Shown: positions 31,271 to 51,209 of the stretch, in pieces
How positions within the stretch are numbered: position 1 is the first letter of the stretch
How the letters are laid out: each line of letters opens with the position of its first letter
Source: Synechococcus sp. WH 8020
GTDB taxonomy: Bacteria; Cyanobacteriota; Cyanobacteriia; PCC-6307; Cyanobiaceae
Assembly (NCBI RefSeq): GCF_001040845.1
Contig: NZ_CP011941.1
Span: 1,585,893-1,649,892 of the forward strand
Reading direction: 5' to 3'
DNA: 64,000 bases
Notes under the pieces: model-generated
Databases searched by the model: none
What the model saw: the letters and a program-made list of their open reading frames with translations, nothing else
Told to the model about the DNA's origin: nothing
Program-made: the position numbers and the translations under genes

Positions 31271-32080
31271 TCAGCTGAACAATCCCTCGTCCATCAAGGT
31301 TTGAAGTCGATCCAAAACATCGGGGGATTCCATCTGCTCGAGAGCCGTGCGGGCTTCATCGCGAACAGACCTTTCACAATCGTGCAAAAGCGCACGCACA
31401 AACACCTCAATCACCTCGAGGCGACGGGGTTCCACAAGATGCTCGAGCAGGCGACCCAGAGCCCAGATGCAATTGCTTCGCACCACGGATTCAGTGTCGA
31501 TTCGCAAGCTAATCAACAACTGGCCCGCCGCTGGATCTGCTTTTGCAGCAGAGGTCACTCCAGCTTCAGCAAGAGACACCGAAGCCCACAACCGCACCGC
31601 AGCCACATCGGTCTGCAGGGCACGAATCAAGGGATTCAGCACAGGTGCATCGGGATAATTCCCAAGGCTCCAGGCCGTGGCTTTGCGCACATAGGCATTG
31701 CTGTCGTCTTGCAGCAATTTCAAAAGGGGCCCCACAGCAGGGGGAGAGGGATTGCGACCAAGCGCGTAGACGGCGCTCATGCGCACAACGGGACACACCT
31801 CATCGAGGAGCGGCAACAGCAGGGGAACCGAACGGGGATCTCGATGTTCACAAAAAACACGCAAGCCTTGGAGCTGCTGATCATGCCCCTGCTGCAACCA
31901 GTTCAGGGCCTCATCACATTGCCGGATGGCCTCTAGAGCATCCTGCTCTGGATCGTCAAGATCGATTTCATCAAGAGGATCACCCACCTCTTCAGCTTCA
32001 AGCTCACGGGCGAGCACATCGGGATCGATGGCCAGATTGGCCACGCGTGGTTCACGATCCAGGGGCGGGCGATCGGTCAT
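31271..32080 (-). CDS. HEAT-repeat protein
   Basis: A 269-residue protein with an acidic N-terminal arm (about 1-50), then tandem alpha-helical HEAT or PBS-lyase-type repeats, for example SVPLLLPLLDEVCPVVRMSA, VGPLLKLLQDDSNAYVRKAT and LNPLIRALQTDVAAVRLWAS. Such proteins serve as scaffolds, and in cyanobacteria some are bilin lyases or lyase partners. The EZ-type lyase residues are not clear here, so I give no substrate. Confidence 0.8.
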   Translation of the reverse strand: MTDRPPLDREPRVANLAIDPDVLARELEAEEVGDPLDEIDLDDPEQDALEAIRQCDEALNWLQQGHDQQLQGLRVFCEHRDPRSVPLLLPLLDEVCPVVRMSAVYALGRNPSPPAVGPLLKLLQDDSNAYVRKATAWSLGNYPDAPVLNPLIRALQTDVAAVRLWASVSLAEAGVTSAAKADPAAGQLLISLRIDTESVVRSNCIWALGRLLEHLVEPRRLEVIEVFVRALLHDCERSVRDEARTALEQMESPDVLDRLQTLMDEGLFS

Positions 32081-32104
32081 GGCATTGATCGTAGAAGCAT
32101 CAGG

Positions 32105-32245
32105 TCAACTGACCGGAGCTGGAGCAAGCATGTCACCAGGCAACCAAATGCGTGCACTCACCGCAAACAGAGCGAGGCCAAATAAAGCCACGATCAGAAC
32201 AGGAAGAATGGTGCTGCGAAAAAAACTCACGGTTCCGGTTTTCAA
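32105..32245 (-). CDS. 46-aa putative membrane peptide
   Basis: A TTG at 32243-32245 opens a frame of 46 codons. The product has a short basic start, a hydrophobic span (STILPVLIVALFGLALFAVS) and a polar tail with ARIWLPGDMLAPAPVS. It lies 20 nt downstream of the symporter stop on the same strand and 24 nt before the HEAT gene start. The same frame stays open upstream inside the symporter region, so the start is a choice. Function unknown. Confidence 0.5.
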   Translation of the reverse strand: MKTGTVSFFRSTILPVLIVALFGLALFAVSARIWLPGDMLAPAPVS

Positions 32246-32265
32246 TCCATTGTGAAGGGTGACTA

Positions 32266-34038
32266 CTAAGCGGCAAGACGCGAATGCCGCCCGCGCAAAA
32301 GAAGTGAGAGAGCGACAACCGTAAGGATCAAACCAGACCAACCTGCAACCTGCTGGTGCAGAAGGAACGCGCCTGAACCAAGCAGTGCCCCAAACAGCAC
32401 ACAACTACTCAGCACAAACCGAGTGATGAGAGCTTGCAGCGATTCAGACGCCTCCACCTCACAGCGACGCCTCCAACGACTCCAACCAGGACCGGGGGGT
32501 TGAACGCGCTGCACGAACCTCTCCAGCACCTCCGCAGACTCAGGGGGAGTGATCAGCATCACCACCACCCAAACCAAGGCCGTAATGGCAGTGGTGACCA
32601 TCAATCTGAGTCCGTAGTCCGAGATTTGCAGAACGGGGACGACAGAGGTGGCCAAACCAACAAAAAATCCACACACCATCGATGACAGCTCTGCTGCTGC
32701 ATTGATTCGCCACCAGAACCAACGCAAGACCAGGACCACGCCAGGCCCAGTACCAATCGCGATCACCAATCGGAACACCGTGCCGATGCTGTCACTGATC
32801 AAAGCCGTTAAAACCCCTAACACCAATAGAAGAACGCTGGTGGCCTGCCCAACCAAAAGCAGCTCTTTCTGCGAGGCATTAGGCCGAACAAAACGTTGGT
32901 AGAGGTCATGGGTGAGATAGCTCGCACCCCAGTTCACAGATGTACTGACCGTGCTCATAAAGGCAGCCACTAGGGAGACCACCACCAGGCCAAGCACCAC
33001 CGGTGGGAGGTAGGCCACCGCCAGGGCCGGATAACTCAATTCCCAGTCCGCCTGATCGGGCAGAAGCACCAGAGCCGCTAGCGCCACCACCACCCACAAC
33101 CAGCTGCGAAGCAGGTAATTGACCACAAGAAACACCCAGCCCGCCAACCGCGCCTGACGTTCATCGCGAGTGGCAAGCATCCGTTGAATGAATTCACCAC
33201 CGCCATCACTTCGCCGAAAACTCCACCACTGCACCGTGAGATAGGCCAAGAAGGTGGAAGCACTGATACCGGCCCCGCCAATCCAATCGAAGCCAGAGTC
33301 AGTCCAGCGCCAAGGGACAAGTGACAACACCTCGGGACGACCCAAATCGTTGAGGCTGGTGAGGAGAGCATCCATCCCCCCAGCGGCATGGATAGCAGCC
33401 CAAGCCACAGCCAGAGCCCCCACCATCGCCAAAATCAACTGCACAAAATCAGTGACCACAACGGCCCAAAGGCCACCGGCCACCGTGTACACGAGCACCA
33501 AAACAGCCACGATCATCAACAACAGCACCGTGTCCGGGAGACCTCCGAGTGCTGACACGGGCTGATCGGACACAATCCCTAGCGCTTGCACCACCTTTCG
33601 CATGGCCAAGAATGCATAGCCGATGCCGATGCAATTAATCGGGAGGGCGAGCAAAAAGGCTTTGATGCCCCGCAACCAAGCCGCCGTGGCTCCTCCATAG
33701 CGGAGTTCCGTAAAGGCAGCATCTGTCATTACGCCGCTGCGTCGCCAAAGGGGCGCAAACACCACCGCCATCGCCACATGAGCAAGACCGAACCCCCACC
33801 ACTCCCAATTCGCCGCCAGCCCTCTGGTTCCGACTAAACCGGCGACGTACAGCGGTGTATCGATCGAGAAGGTGGTGGCAGCCATCGACGCGCCTGCCAA
33901 CCAACCGCTCAAGCTGCGCCCAGCGACGAAATAGTCATCTTCCCCCTGATTGCGTCGAGCCAGCCAAAGCCCGAGGAACAGAGTTCCGATTAAATAAAAG
34001 ACCAGCAACAACCAGTCAATCGGTGCCATCGGATCCAA
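32266..34038 (-). CDS. sodium:solute symporter family transporter
   Basis: A 590-residue protein with about thirteen membrane helices, in the SSS family that includes proline, pantothenate and sugar symporters. Family landmarks are the N-terminal DWLLLVFYLIGTLFLGLWLA, DDYFVAGRSLSGWLAGASMA and AATTFSIDTPLYVAGLVG around the first sodium-site helix. The C-terminal region is long and hydrophobic. Substrate cannot be decided from the sequence. A second ATG three codons in is equally possible as start. It follows rlmN by 24 nt. Confidence 0.87.
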   Translation of the reverse strand: MDPMAPIDWLLLVFYLIGTLFLGLWLARRNQGEDDYFVAGRSLSGWLAGASMAATTFSIDTPLYVAGLVGTRGLAANWEWWGFGLAHVAMAVVFAPLWRRSGVMTDAAFTELRYGGATAAWLRGIKAFLLALPINCIGIGYAFLAMRKVVQALGIVSDQPVSALGGLPDTVLLLMIVAVLVLVYTVAGGLWAVVVTDFVQLILAMVGALAVAWAAIHAAGGMDALLTSLNDLGRPEVLSLVPWRWTDSGFDWIGGAGISASTFLAYLTVQWWSFRRSDGGGEFIQRMLATRDERQARLAGWVFLVVNYLLRSWLWVVVALAALVLLPDQADWELSYPALAVAYLPPVVLGLVVVSLVAAFMSTVSTSVNWGASYLTHDLYQRFVRPNASQKELLLVGQATSVLLLVLGVLTALISDSIGTVFRLVIAIGTGPGVVLVLRWFWWRINAAAELSSMVCGFFVGLATSVVPVLQISDYGLRLMVTTAITALVWVVVMLITPPESAEVLERFVQRVQPPGPGWSRWRRRCEVEASESLQALITRFVLSSCVLFGALLGSGAFLLHQQVAGWSGLILTVVALSLLLRGRHSRLAA

Positions 34039-34062
34039 TCAAGTCTGCTTTCGCAGTCTCCT

Positions 34063-35297
<1,235 letters not shown>

Positions 35298-35314
35298 TCA
35301 TGCGAGCGAACGAA

Positions 35315-41364
<6,050 letters not shown>

Positions 41365-41411
41365 TGGCGTTTAAGAATGAAGGCGGTTGTGTCGTTTCGT
41401 TCGTTGATCCG

Positions 41412-44400
41412 TCAGTCCTCGTCGTAATCGGCGACGCCTAGGGACTCATAGGTGGGTCTGCTTGGGGTACTGCGGCGAGGATTCACGTCTTGCATCAGGT
41501 CCACTTCTTTGCCCTCGTCAGTGAATACAGCGATATCCAAACCAAGAGATTGGAGTTCGCGCATCAGCACCTTGAAGGACTCAGGTGTTCCCGGACGAGG
41601 AATCGGCTTACCTTTCACGATGGCGTTGAGAGCTTCGTTGCGTCCCTGCATGTCGTCCGACTTGACAGTGAGCAGCTCCTGCAACGTGTAGGCGGCTCCG
41701 TAGGCCTCAAGCGCCCACACCTCCATTTCACCCAAACGCTGTCCACCTTGCTGGGCTTTACCACCCAATGGCTGCTGAGTCACCAAGGAGTAAGGGCCAG
41801 TGGAGCGCGCATGGATCTTGTCGTCCACCAGGTGTACCAGCTTCAGGAAGTGGGAATATCCAACCGCCACAGGTTGGTCAAAAGGTTCGCCAGTTCGTCC
41901 ATCGCGCAGTAATAGTTTTCCTGGATCTTCGGGGTTGTAGATCCAATCTTTTCCTGGCTGACTTGCCGCTTCCTTGAGGTAAGCCTGAACTGTTTGTTGC
42001 GACTTCTCAGGGCCATACATCTCGTCGAAGGGGACGATTTTGACGCGGCAATCGAGATTGGCAGCCGCCCAACCCATCAACAACTCAAAGACCTGCCCCA
42101 CGTTCATGCGACTCGGCACACCCAAGGGGTTCAGACAGATGTCCACTGGAGTGCCATCAGGCAAGTACGGCATGTCTTCACGGGGAAGAATGCGACTGAT
42201 AATGCCCTTGTTGCCGTGGCGACCAGCCATTTTGTCGCCGACCTGAATTTTGCGGCGCTGGGCCACATACACCCTCACCACCATGTTGGCGCCAGGGGGT
42301 AGCTCATCACCCTGTTCACGGGTGTAAATCCTTACGTCGACGACACGGCCACGTTCGGTACTGGGTACGCGCAAAGAATTGTCGCGGACATCACGTGCTT
42401 TCTCGCCGAAAATCGCACGCAGCAGTTTTTCTTCGGGAGGCTGATCAGATTCACCTTTCGGAGTGACTTTGCCAACGAGAATGTCTCCACTCTCCACAAA
42501 GGCACCGATCCGAATAATCCCCATCTCATCGAGGTTACCGAGACTTTCTTCGGCAACGTTGGGGATTTCACGGGTGATCTCTTCAGGACCTAATTTAGTC
42601 TGACGGGCCTCAATCTCATACTTCTCAATATGAACGGAAGTATAAAGATCATCATTAACCAAACGTTCACTCACAAGGATTGCATCCTCGTAGTTGTAAC
42701 CCTCCCAAGGCATGTAGGCGATCAGAACATTCTGACCAAGAGCAATTTCTCCGCCCTCACAAGCTGAACCATCAGCAAGAACTTGCCCGATGATCACCGG
42801 ATCACCCTGTCGAACGATGGGGCGTTGGTTCAGGCAGGTGTCTTGGTTAGAGCGCTGGTATTTCTGCAGAAAATGCGTGTGGTCGTAGCCCTCTTCATCT
42901 CGCACCACGATCGCCGTGGCATCAACGAAGGTCACGGTCCCGTTCACTCGTGAAATGGGGACCATGCCTGAGTCACGAGCCACCTGAGTTTCCAGGCCAG
43001 TCCCAACGAGAGGTCGCTCCGGACGGAGCAAAGGCACCGCCTGACGCTGCATGTTGGACCCCATCAAGGCACGGTTGGCATCGTCATGTTCCAGGAAAGG
43101 AATCAGTGACGTTGCCACTGAAATCACTTGCACCGGGGACAGCTGCACATAATCGACCTGCTCAGGCGGAACTTTTTCGAAGTCCTGCCTGTAGCGAACG
43201 GGGATGAGCTCAGCCAAGATTTGGCCATCTGCATCCGTGGCAACGTCACCGGGAGCAACGCGACACTCATCTTCAAGGTCCGCAGAGAGGTAAATCGGGT
43301 CTCCACTCTTTTGAACGACTCCGTTCTCGACTCTCCAGAACGGAGTCTCGATAAAGCCATATTCGTTGACTCGGGCATGGGTAGCCAAAGAGTTGATAAG
43401 ACCAGCGTTCGGGCCTTCTGGGGTTTCAATCGGACAAAGTCGACCGTAATGAGAAGGGTGGATATCTCGAACAGCAAAGCCTGCGCGTTCACGGGTGAGG
43501 CCACCTGGGCCAAGAGCCGAAATCCTGCGTTTGTGGGTGAGCTCAGCGAGGGGATTCGTCTGATCCATGAACTGGCTCAACTGGCTGGAGCCGAAGAACT
43601 CCTTAATAGCCGCCACAAGCGGCTTGGGATTCACCAATTGAGCAGGAGTGAGTGAGTCGGTTTCACCAACTGTCATCCGCTCCTTGATGATCCGCTCAAG
43701 CCGATTCAAGCCAACGCGAACCTGGTTCTGAAGAAGCTCTCCCACAGAGCGAACACGACGATTCCCCAGGTGGTCAATGTCGTCAAGACTTGCTCCACCA
43801 ACATCAAGCTCGAGATTGATGAGGTAATCGAGGGTGGACAGGACATCCTCATGGGTGAGGGTGCGGACCGAATCGGGAATCGTGAGCCGAAGCTTTTTAT
43901 TGATCTTGTAACGACCCACACGTCCAAGGTCGTAACGCTTGGGGTCAAAAAAGCGGGTCTGCAACAGCTGCTGGCCACCGCTCACAGAAGGTGGTTCACC
44001 TGGACGCAGCTTTTTGTAGAGCTCAAGGAGAGCCTGATCCTCTGAACTAATGCCCTCGTCGTTCGCGGCCTCGATCGATTTTTTGTAGTACTCGGGGTGC
44101 CTGAGCTTGTCGACAACATCGTTGTCGGACAGTCCCATCGCACGCATCAAAACGTGGGCATTGATTTTGCGTGTTTTGTCAACACGAACGTGGAGCAGGT
44201 CGTTTTTATCCGTCTCAAACTTCAACCAAGCTCCACGATTAGGGATCACGCTTGCGTTGTAAGTACGACGACCGTTTTTATCCTGCTCATCCTTGAAATA
44301 AACGCCAGGGCTACGAACAATCTGGTTGACGATGACCCGCTCAGCACCATTGATGATGAACGTTCCACGTTCAGTCATCAATGGAAGTTCTCCAATAAAA

Positions 44401-44705
44401 ACTTCTTGCTCCTTAATCTCACCCGTTTCTTTATTGACCAAACGGCAAGTTACATACATCTGAGACGCGAAGGTCGCATCACGACGTTTTGCCTCTTCAA
44501 CATCATGCCGGGGACGCTTCAGCCGATACTCACTGCCGACGAAGTGCAGCTCCAGCTTGCCGGTGTAATCCGTAATGGGTGAGAAGCTCTCCAGCTCCTC
44601 GATCAGACCCTTATCCAGAAACCACTTAAAACTTGCCCGCTGCACCTCTACCAAATCGGGCAGGTAGGTGACGGTCTTGGCGACTTGAATCGCGCTGCTG
44701 CTCAT
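41412..44705 (-). CDS. rpoB: RNA polymerase subunit beta (RpoB)
   Basis: The 1097-residue beta subunit, compact compared with E. coli as in other cyanobacteria. Landmarks are the rifampicin-pocket region [20 protein letters not shown], the [19 protein letters not shown] motif, [33 protein letters not shown], and the C-terminal [19 protein letters not shown]. It is followed by rpoC1 and rpoC2 in one apparent operon. The 273-nt gap to tatD upstream should contain the rpoBC promoter. Confidence 0.98.
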   Translation of the reverse strand: MSSSAIQVAKTVTYLPDLVEVQRASFKWFLDKGLIEELESFSPITDYTGKLELHFVGSEYRLKRPRHDVEEAKRRDATFASQMYVTCRLVNKETGEIKEQEVFIGELPLMTERGTFIINGAERVIVNQIVRSPGVYFKDEQDKNGRRTYNASVIPNRGAWLKFETDKNDLLHVRVDKTRKINAHVLMRAMGLSDNDVVDKLRHPEYYKKSIEAANDEGISSEDQALLELYKKLRPGEPPSVSGGQQLLQTRFFDPKRYDLGRVGRYKINKKLRLTIPDSVRTLTHEDVLSTLDYLINLELDVGGASLDDIDHLGNRRVRSVGELLQNQVRVGLNRLERIIKERMTVGETDSLTPAQLVNPKPLVAAIKEFFGSSQLSQFMDQTNPLAELTHKRRISALGPGGLTRERAGFAVRDIHPSHYGRLCPIETPEGPNAGLINSLATHARVNEYGFIETPFWRVENGVVQKSGDPIYLSADLEDECRVAPGDVATDADGQILAELIPVRYRQDFEKVPPEQVDYVQLSPVQVISVATSLIPFLEHDDANRALMGSNMQRQAVPLLRPERPLVGTGLETQVARDSGMVPISRVNGTVTFVDATAIVVRDEEGYDHTHFLQKYQRSNQDTCLNQRPIVRQGDPVIIGQVLADGSACEGGEIALGQNVLIAYMPWEGYNYEDAILVSERLVNDDLYTSVHIEKYEIEARQTKLGPEEITREIPNVAEESLGNLDEMGIIRIGAFVESGDILVGKVTPKGESDQPPEEKLLRAIFGEKARDVRDNSLRVPSTERGRVVDVRIYTREQGDELPPGANMVVRVYVAQRRKIQVGDKMAGRHGNKGIISRILPREDMPYLPDGTPVDICLNPLGVPSRMNVGQVFELLMGWAAANLDCRVKIVPFDEMYGPEKSQQTVQAYLKEAASQPGKDWIYNPEDPGKLLLRDGRTGEPFDQPVAVGYSHFLKLVHLVDDKIHARSTGPYSLVTQQPLGGKAQQGGQRLGEMEVWALEAYGAAYTLQELLTVKSDDMQGRNEALNAIVKGKPIPRPGTPESFKVLMRELQSLGLDIAVFTDEGKEVDLMQDVNPRRSTPSRPTYESLGVADYDED

Positions 44706-44978
44706 GCGGAGACCTGCAGTTGAAAAGTGGGAACAAAGGCCTGAAGGATCGTCAAATCTTCAAAAATCCAAATCTCATCACCACAAGAAGAGGCAGCCAT
44801 CCCAATCAAGGAACGACTGCCGTACTCCATGGCTCTAGAGGTTTTTGGTCTGAACAGATGACGTCGTCAATGAACCGGAAGGAAATGGACGCTTCTGGGG
44901 CCGAAAACACAGAAACTGCATCTTGGCCAGGCCGATTGAACATCGTACACTTCCACCTCCACTAAAGCAGCCTTTTTG

Positions 44979-45764
44979 TCAGGGAAGGGCGAACAAGCGT
45001 CTGGCATTCGCAGTGCTGGCATCCGCCACTTCCACCACAGTCTGCCCCCTCAGTTCAGCCACTCGCTCGGCAACTGATGCCACAAAAGCAGGTTCATTTC
45101 TCTTGCCGCGCCGGGGGACTGGGGCAAGGAATGGGCAATCAGTCTCAACAAGAAATCGGTCCTGAGGTACGTCTTTGGCGCAGATATGCGTGTCGACAGC
45201 TTTCGGGAAGGTGACCGTGCCACTGAAACTGATGTAGAAGCCAAAGTCGAGGAATGCGGCCATTTCAGATGGCGTCCCACCCCAACAATGCATCACTCCC
45301 CGCGGGCAATTGCCTCTGAGTTGTCTCTCTCGTAGTTCAGCCAGCATCGGTTCAGCTGCATCGCGGCAATGAACAATCACGGGTAGATCCAGCTCCACAG
45401 CGAGATCCAGTTGAGGCTTAAGCACGGACAACTGCTGATCGAGATTCTTGTCTCGAAACAGATCGAGGCCAAGCTCCCCGATCGCCACCACACGTGAATC
45501 GTCCTTGGCAGCAGCTCTTAAAACTTCAACGGTATCGGCAGCCCAATGTTCCGTATCGAGAGGATGCACTCCAACGGAGTAACGCATCTCAGGGAAACGG
45601 TCAGCTAACGAACGAATCGCCGGAATCTCCGAAGGCTCAACGCAGGCATGCAGCAAGGCAGTAACACCTGCCTCTCTCCATCGAAAAGCCACCTCATCAA
45701 GATCCTCCTCAAAATTGCGGAAAACGATGTGACAGTGACTGTCGATCAGGGTGGGTGTGGACAT
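44979..45764 (-). CDS. tatD: TatD-family metal-dependent hydrolase/DNase
   Basis: A 261-residue TIM-barrel metallohydrolase. Metal ligands are visible in LIDSHCHIVFRNFEEDLDEV, the Glu in VVAIGELGLDLFRDKN, the His in LPVIVHCRDAAEPMLAEL and MHCWGGTPSEMAAFL, and the Asp in FLVETDCPFLAPVPRRGKRN. The family has 3'-5' exonuclease activity. It lies between rpsT and rpoB on the minus strand. No evidence links it to Tat secretion here. Confidence 0.92.
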   Translation of the reverse strand: MSTPTLIDSHCHIVFRNFEEDLDEVAFRWREAGVTALLHACVEPSEIPAIRSLADRFPEMRYSVGVHPLDTEHWAADTVEVLRAAAKDDSRVVAIGELGLDLFRDKNLDQQLSVLKPQLDLAVELDLPVIVHCRDAAEPMLAELRERQLRGNCPRGVMHCWGGTPSEMAAFLDFGFYISFSGTVTFPKAVDTHICAKDVPQDRFLVETDCPFLAPVPRRGKRNEPAFVASVAERVAELRGQTVVEVADASTANARRLFALP

Positions 45765-45813
45765 CAGATCAGGACCTGAAACGCGCCTTCAGGCCCATTG
45801 TGCCGGGGGGAGA

Positions 45814-47544
<1,731 letters not shown>

Positions 47545-47550
47545 GCGGTC

Positions 47551-48267
47551 TTACACCACACGCTCAAGACTTCGGACTCCAGCAACGCCATCCTTGATTT
47601 CACCAACGAGAACTTCGTCAGCAAGGTTGACGAAGAGGCCGTTCTCCAAAACACCAGGAAGATTGTTGATCTCACGCTCGAGGGCAATCGGATCGGAGAT
47701 TCCATCCTCAAATCGCACATCCAAAACAAGGTTGCCCTGGTCGGTCACCACTGGGCCAGCTTTACGGGTTGCCATACGCAATTCGGCAACTCCTCCCATT
47801 GCTTTGAGCTGGGATTGAACTTGCACCCATGCTCCTGGAAGCACTTCAACTGGGAGTAAGAAATCGAGATTTAAACGCTGAACAAGCTTTGTGGAATCAA
47901 CCACGACAATGAAACGCTCTGCTCGGGCAGCAACAAGCTTTTCTTGTACATGGCAGGCACCGCCACCTTTGATCAACTGAAAGGAAGGATCCACTTCATC
48001 AGCACCATCAATCGCTAAATCAATGCGATCAATGGCGTTCAAAGCACGCAGAGGAATCCCCAACTCAGCGGCAAGCACCTCTCCTTGAAACGAGGTGGTC
48101 ACGCCGACGATGTCATGGAGCTGACCTGCTGCAAGTCGTGCCCCGAGGCCTTGAATCATCAAAGCGGCAGTGGACCCAGAACCGAGGCCCACCACCATGC
48201 CGTCACGAATCTGCGCAACGGCCGCCTCCGCGACGGCTTGCTTCATTTGAGTTTGGAGATCCGACAT
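47551..48267 (-). CDS. rpiA: ribose-5-phosphate isomerase A
   Basis: Interconverts ribulose 5-phosphate and ribose 5-phosphate in the Calvin and pentose phosphate pathways. It has 238 residues with the phosphate-binding [16 protein letters not shown], catalytic [20 protein letters not shown] (Asp and Lys of the active site), and a C-terminal [18 protein letters not shown]. Length is normal. It is convergent with hisD and 37 nt downstream of the protease start region on the same strand. Confidence 0.96.
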   Translation of the reverse strand: MSDLQTQMKQAVAEAAVAQIRDGMVVGLGSGSTAALMIQGLGARLAAGQLHDIVGVTTSFQGEVLAAELGIPLRALNAIDRIDLAIDGADEVDPSFQLIKGGGACHVQEKLVAARAERFIVVVDSTKLVQRLNLDFLLPVEVLPGAWVQVQSQLKAMGGVAELRMATRKAGPVVTDQGNLVLDVRFEDGISDPIALEREINNLPGVLENGLFVNLADEVLVGEIKDGVAGVRSLERVV

Positions 48268-48304
48268 CGATCAGCTGCTGAGGGCGAGACCGTAGCAAGA
48301 GCTC

Positions 48305-49450
<1,146 letters not shown>

Positions 49451-49576
49451 TCAGGAACACGTGGGGATTCTCACGCTAGTGGCCCCGCTCTGGAGAACGG
49501 AGCACCCGCATCGTTCAACTCACTTTCAGAGGAAGCACGGCATTAGTTTGATCAACTCTTTCATCTCCCCAGAGCC

Positions 49577-49849
49577 ATGACCGTGCCGTCAAAAGCGCCA
49601 CTTCGATGCGAGCTCTGTCAGATCGAGATCAACGAAAACGCTGATCAAGGAGACGAGGTTTTGTTCAGTCGTGGTGCCACTGGGAGCCGCAGCAAACTTT
49701 GGGCTCGCGTGTGTCAGTACCTCAAAACAGACGAACAAAAGACAGCTTGCATCAACCAAGACGCATCCCAACGAGGCACCGAAAAGCCTGGTGATCGCTA
49801 CGAAGAAATCGCTCCTGTCGAAGCCGGAGGCGTCAAGGCTGAAAGCTGA
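49577..49849 (+). CDS. small four-cysteine protein, function unknown
   Basis: A 90-residue soluble protein beginning MTVPSKAPLRCELCQIEINE. Cysteines sit at 11, 14, 46 and 58: a CxxC near the start and two single Cys in VCQYLK and KTACINQD. This could bind zinc or an iron-sulfur cluster. The tail is acidic. It is divergent from the HtrA gene and 89 nt upstream of the GRRM locus in the same direction. I do not recognise a named family. Confidence 0.65.
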   Translation: MTVPSKAPLRCELCQIEINENADQGDEVLFSRGATGSRSKLWARVCQYLKTDEQKTACINQDASQRGTEKPGDRYEEIAPVEAGGVKAES

Positions 49850-49907
49850 TCCCAATCGTGCATGATCAAATCCTTGATTGGCACACCTCCCAAGGTCGTG
49901 TCTATTA

Positions 49908-49921
49908 GTACCTCTAGGTAC
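49908..49921 (+). promoter_or_regulatory. 14-nt palindrome matching GTA-N8-TAC upstream of grrP
   Basis: GTACCTCTAGGTAC has perfect 6-bp arms separated by CT and fits the NtcA consensus spacing. It ends 17 nt before the grrP ATG, too close for a class II activator site, so if bound it would more likely block transcription or lie in the leader. About sixteen GTA-N8-TAC matches are expected by chance in 64 kb, so this is only a candidate operator. Confidence 0.35.
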
Positions 49922-49938
49922 GTCATCAACTCACGATC

Positions 49939-50856
49939 ATGCGCTTTTTTAAAGCGGCCGCTACCGGCCTGATCGCGCTCACAGCTGTTGGCCTTGTGGC
50001 CTGCCAAAAGTCTGCTCCCACGAGTGACACAGAGGCGTCAGGCCAAACAGGCAATGTGTTTGAGACCGGAAAGCTGAGAGCCGTCGTTGTGGACGATGTG
50101 CTTCCCATGGTTGACGAGAAAGATGGCAAATACGAAGGGCTTTCTTTCGTGGTGCTTAATGCCATCCGCGATCAGCTGAAATCAGCTCCTGAAAACAAGT
50201 CCGATGACATTGTGATCGAGCCTGTTTCCATCAAGTCTGCTCAGGATGGACTGAACAAAATTCGTTCCGGAGAAGCTGATATCGCTTGTGGCGTTGCCTT
50301 CACTTGGGAGAGACAAAGAACGCTTACCTACAGCTTGCCCTTCGCAACAAGCGGCACGCGTGTTTTAGCTCCCAAAGGGAATGACGGAACACCAGACAGC
50401 CTTAAAGGAAAAACAATTGGTGTCGTGAAAGACACGGCTGCAGCGGCAGTCCTGGCTAAATCCGTTGATGACGCCCAGTTCCAATTCTTCGCGACCCCTA
50501 CAGAGGCTCTTGCAGGCCTTAAGGACGGAACGATTGAATTCCTCGGTGGGGACACCCTCTGGCTGAAAGCCAGTCGAGAGGCAACGGCTCCGGATGCTGA
50601 TCTGGTCCCCACATTCCCTTACGCAAGATCCAGCGTCGGCTGTGTGATTGCGGACACCACTCCTCACCTACTGAATTACAGCAACTTGGCCATCGGTCAG
50701 ATGCTGACCGCTTATGTGGACGACAACGAAGACGTACGCACAGCCGTCAACAAGTGGATTGGTCCTGATAGTCAGGTTGGGCTCAGCGAAAACATGATCG
50801 GCGATTTCTTCACCATCGTGCTCGCAACGACAGCTGAATTATCCAAAGGCTCCTGA
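49939..50856 (+). CDS. grrP: GrrP: orphan extracellular substrate-binding-like protein of the GRRM system
   Basis: A 305-residue solute-binding-protein fold (family 3 type) with a lipoprotein signal: MRFFKAAATGLIALTAVGLV then the lipobox LVAC with Cys22. Typical blocks are GKLRAVVVDDVLPMVDEKDG, GLNKIRSGEADIACGVAFTW, LPFATSGTRVLAP and LKGKTIGVVKDTAAAAVL. No ABC permease or ATPase gene is next to it. Instead a Gly-rich repeat peptide and a radical SAM enzyme follow. In GRRM loci this orphan binding protein is thought to act on or with the modified peptide outside the cytoplasm, which is inference. Confidence 0.87.
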   Translation: MRFFKAAATGLIALTAVGLVACQKSAPTSDTEASGQTGNVFETGKLRAVVVDDVLPMVDEKDGKYEGLSFVVLNAIRDQLKSAPENKSDDIVIEPVSIKSAQDGLNKIRSGEADIACGVAFTWERQRTLTYSLPFATSGTRVLAPKGNDGTPDSLKGKTIGVVKDTAAAAVLAKSVDDAQFQFFATPTEALAGLKDGTIEFLGGDTLWLKASREATAPDADLVPTFPYARSSVGCVIADTTPHLLNYSNLAIGQMLTAYVDDNEDVRTAVNKWIGPDSQVGLSENMIGDFFTIVLATTAELSKGS

Positions 50857-50894
50857 GCCCATATTCCTAAAAGCGTTCAAATTTCACGTCACTC

Positions 50895-51209
50895 ATGAAC
50901 AAAACAACCCTCCTCAGCATCGCTGCAATTCTCGCGTCAAGCTCTGTCCTGACAGACGCCTCGCACTCAGCTGTTCTCAGCGAGCCCGATCTAGGGAATG
51001 CTCTGGAACAGCGCATTGAGAAGCTCTCGAGTGACACTTGGGAGCGATTAGGAGTCAGTCATCACAACGATGGCCAGACCATTGCTCGAGCATGGGGCAA
51101 TGGCAACGGCCGCGCCTGGGGCAACGGTGGTGGCCGTGGACGTGCCTTTGGCAACGGGGGCGGAAGGGGCTTCGCCAATGGCTATCGCGCAGGTTTCGCC
51201 AATTGGTAA
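50895..51209 (+). CDS. grrA: GrrA: Gly-rich, cyclophane-type RiPP precursor
   Basis: A 104-residue secreted precursor. The N-terminus is a Sec-like signal (MNKTTLLSIAAILASSSVLT, cleavage perhaps after SHSA). A helical linker runs to about residue 62, then a Gly/Asn/Arg-rich core. The core holds five aromatic-x-Asn units: W67-G-N69, W75-G-N77, F85-G-N87, F93-A-N95 and F101-A-N103. In the GrrA/OscA family such three-residue units are cross-linked by the partner radical SAM enzyme. The gene ends in a Trp codon and overlaps the maturase start by 7 nt. It lies 38 nt after grrP. Confidence 0.87.
   Translation: MNKTTLLSIAAILASSSVLTDASHSAVLSEPDLGNALEQRIEKLSSDTWERLGVSHHNDGQTIARAWGNGNGRAWGNGGGRGRAFGNGGGRGFANGYRAGFANW

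Noticed and set aside
31301..31936. 211-codon plus-strand frame opposite the HEAT-repeat gene
   Set aside because: Shadow of the repeat gene; no start signal or recognisable domain.
44856..44870. TGACG-like palindrome upstream of rpoB
   Set aside because: Short, isolated and not placed against any identifiable promoter boxes.
45775..45793. 6-bp inverted repeat between rpsT and tatD
   Set aside because: No T-run follows on the minus strand, so a terminator is not supported.
51038..51202. N-terminal extension of grrM within grrA
   Set aside because: This stretch is the Gly-rich repeat DNA of grrA read in another frame, giving Trp/Arg-rich sequence unlike radical SAM N-termini.
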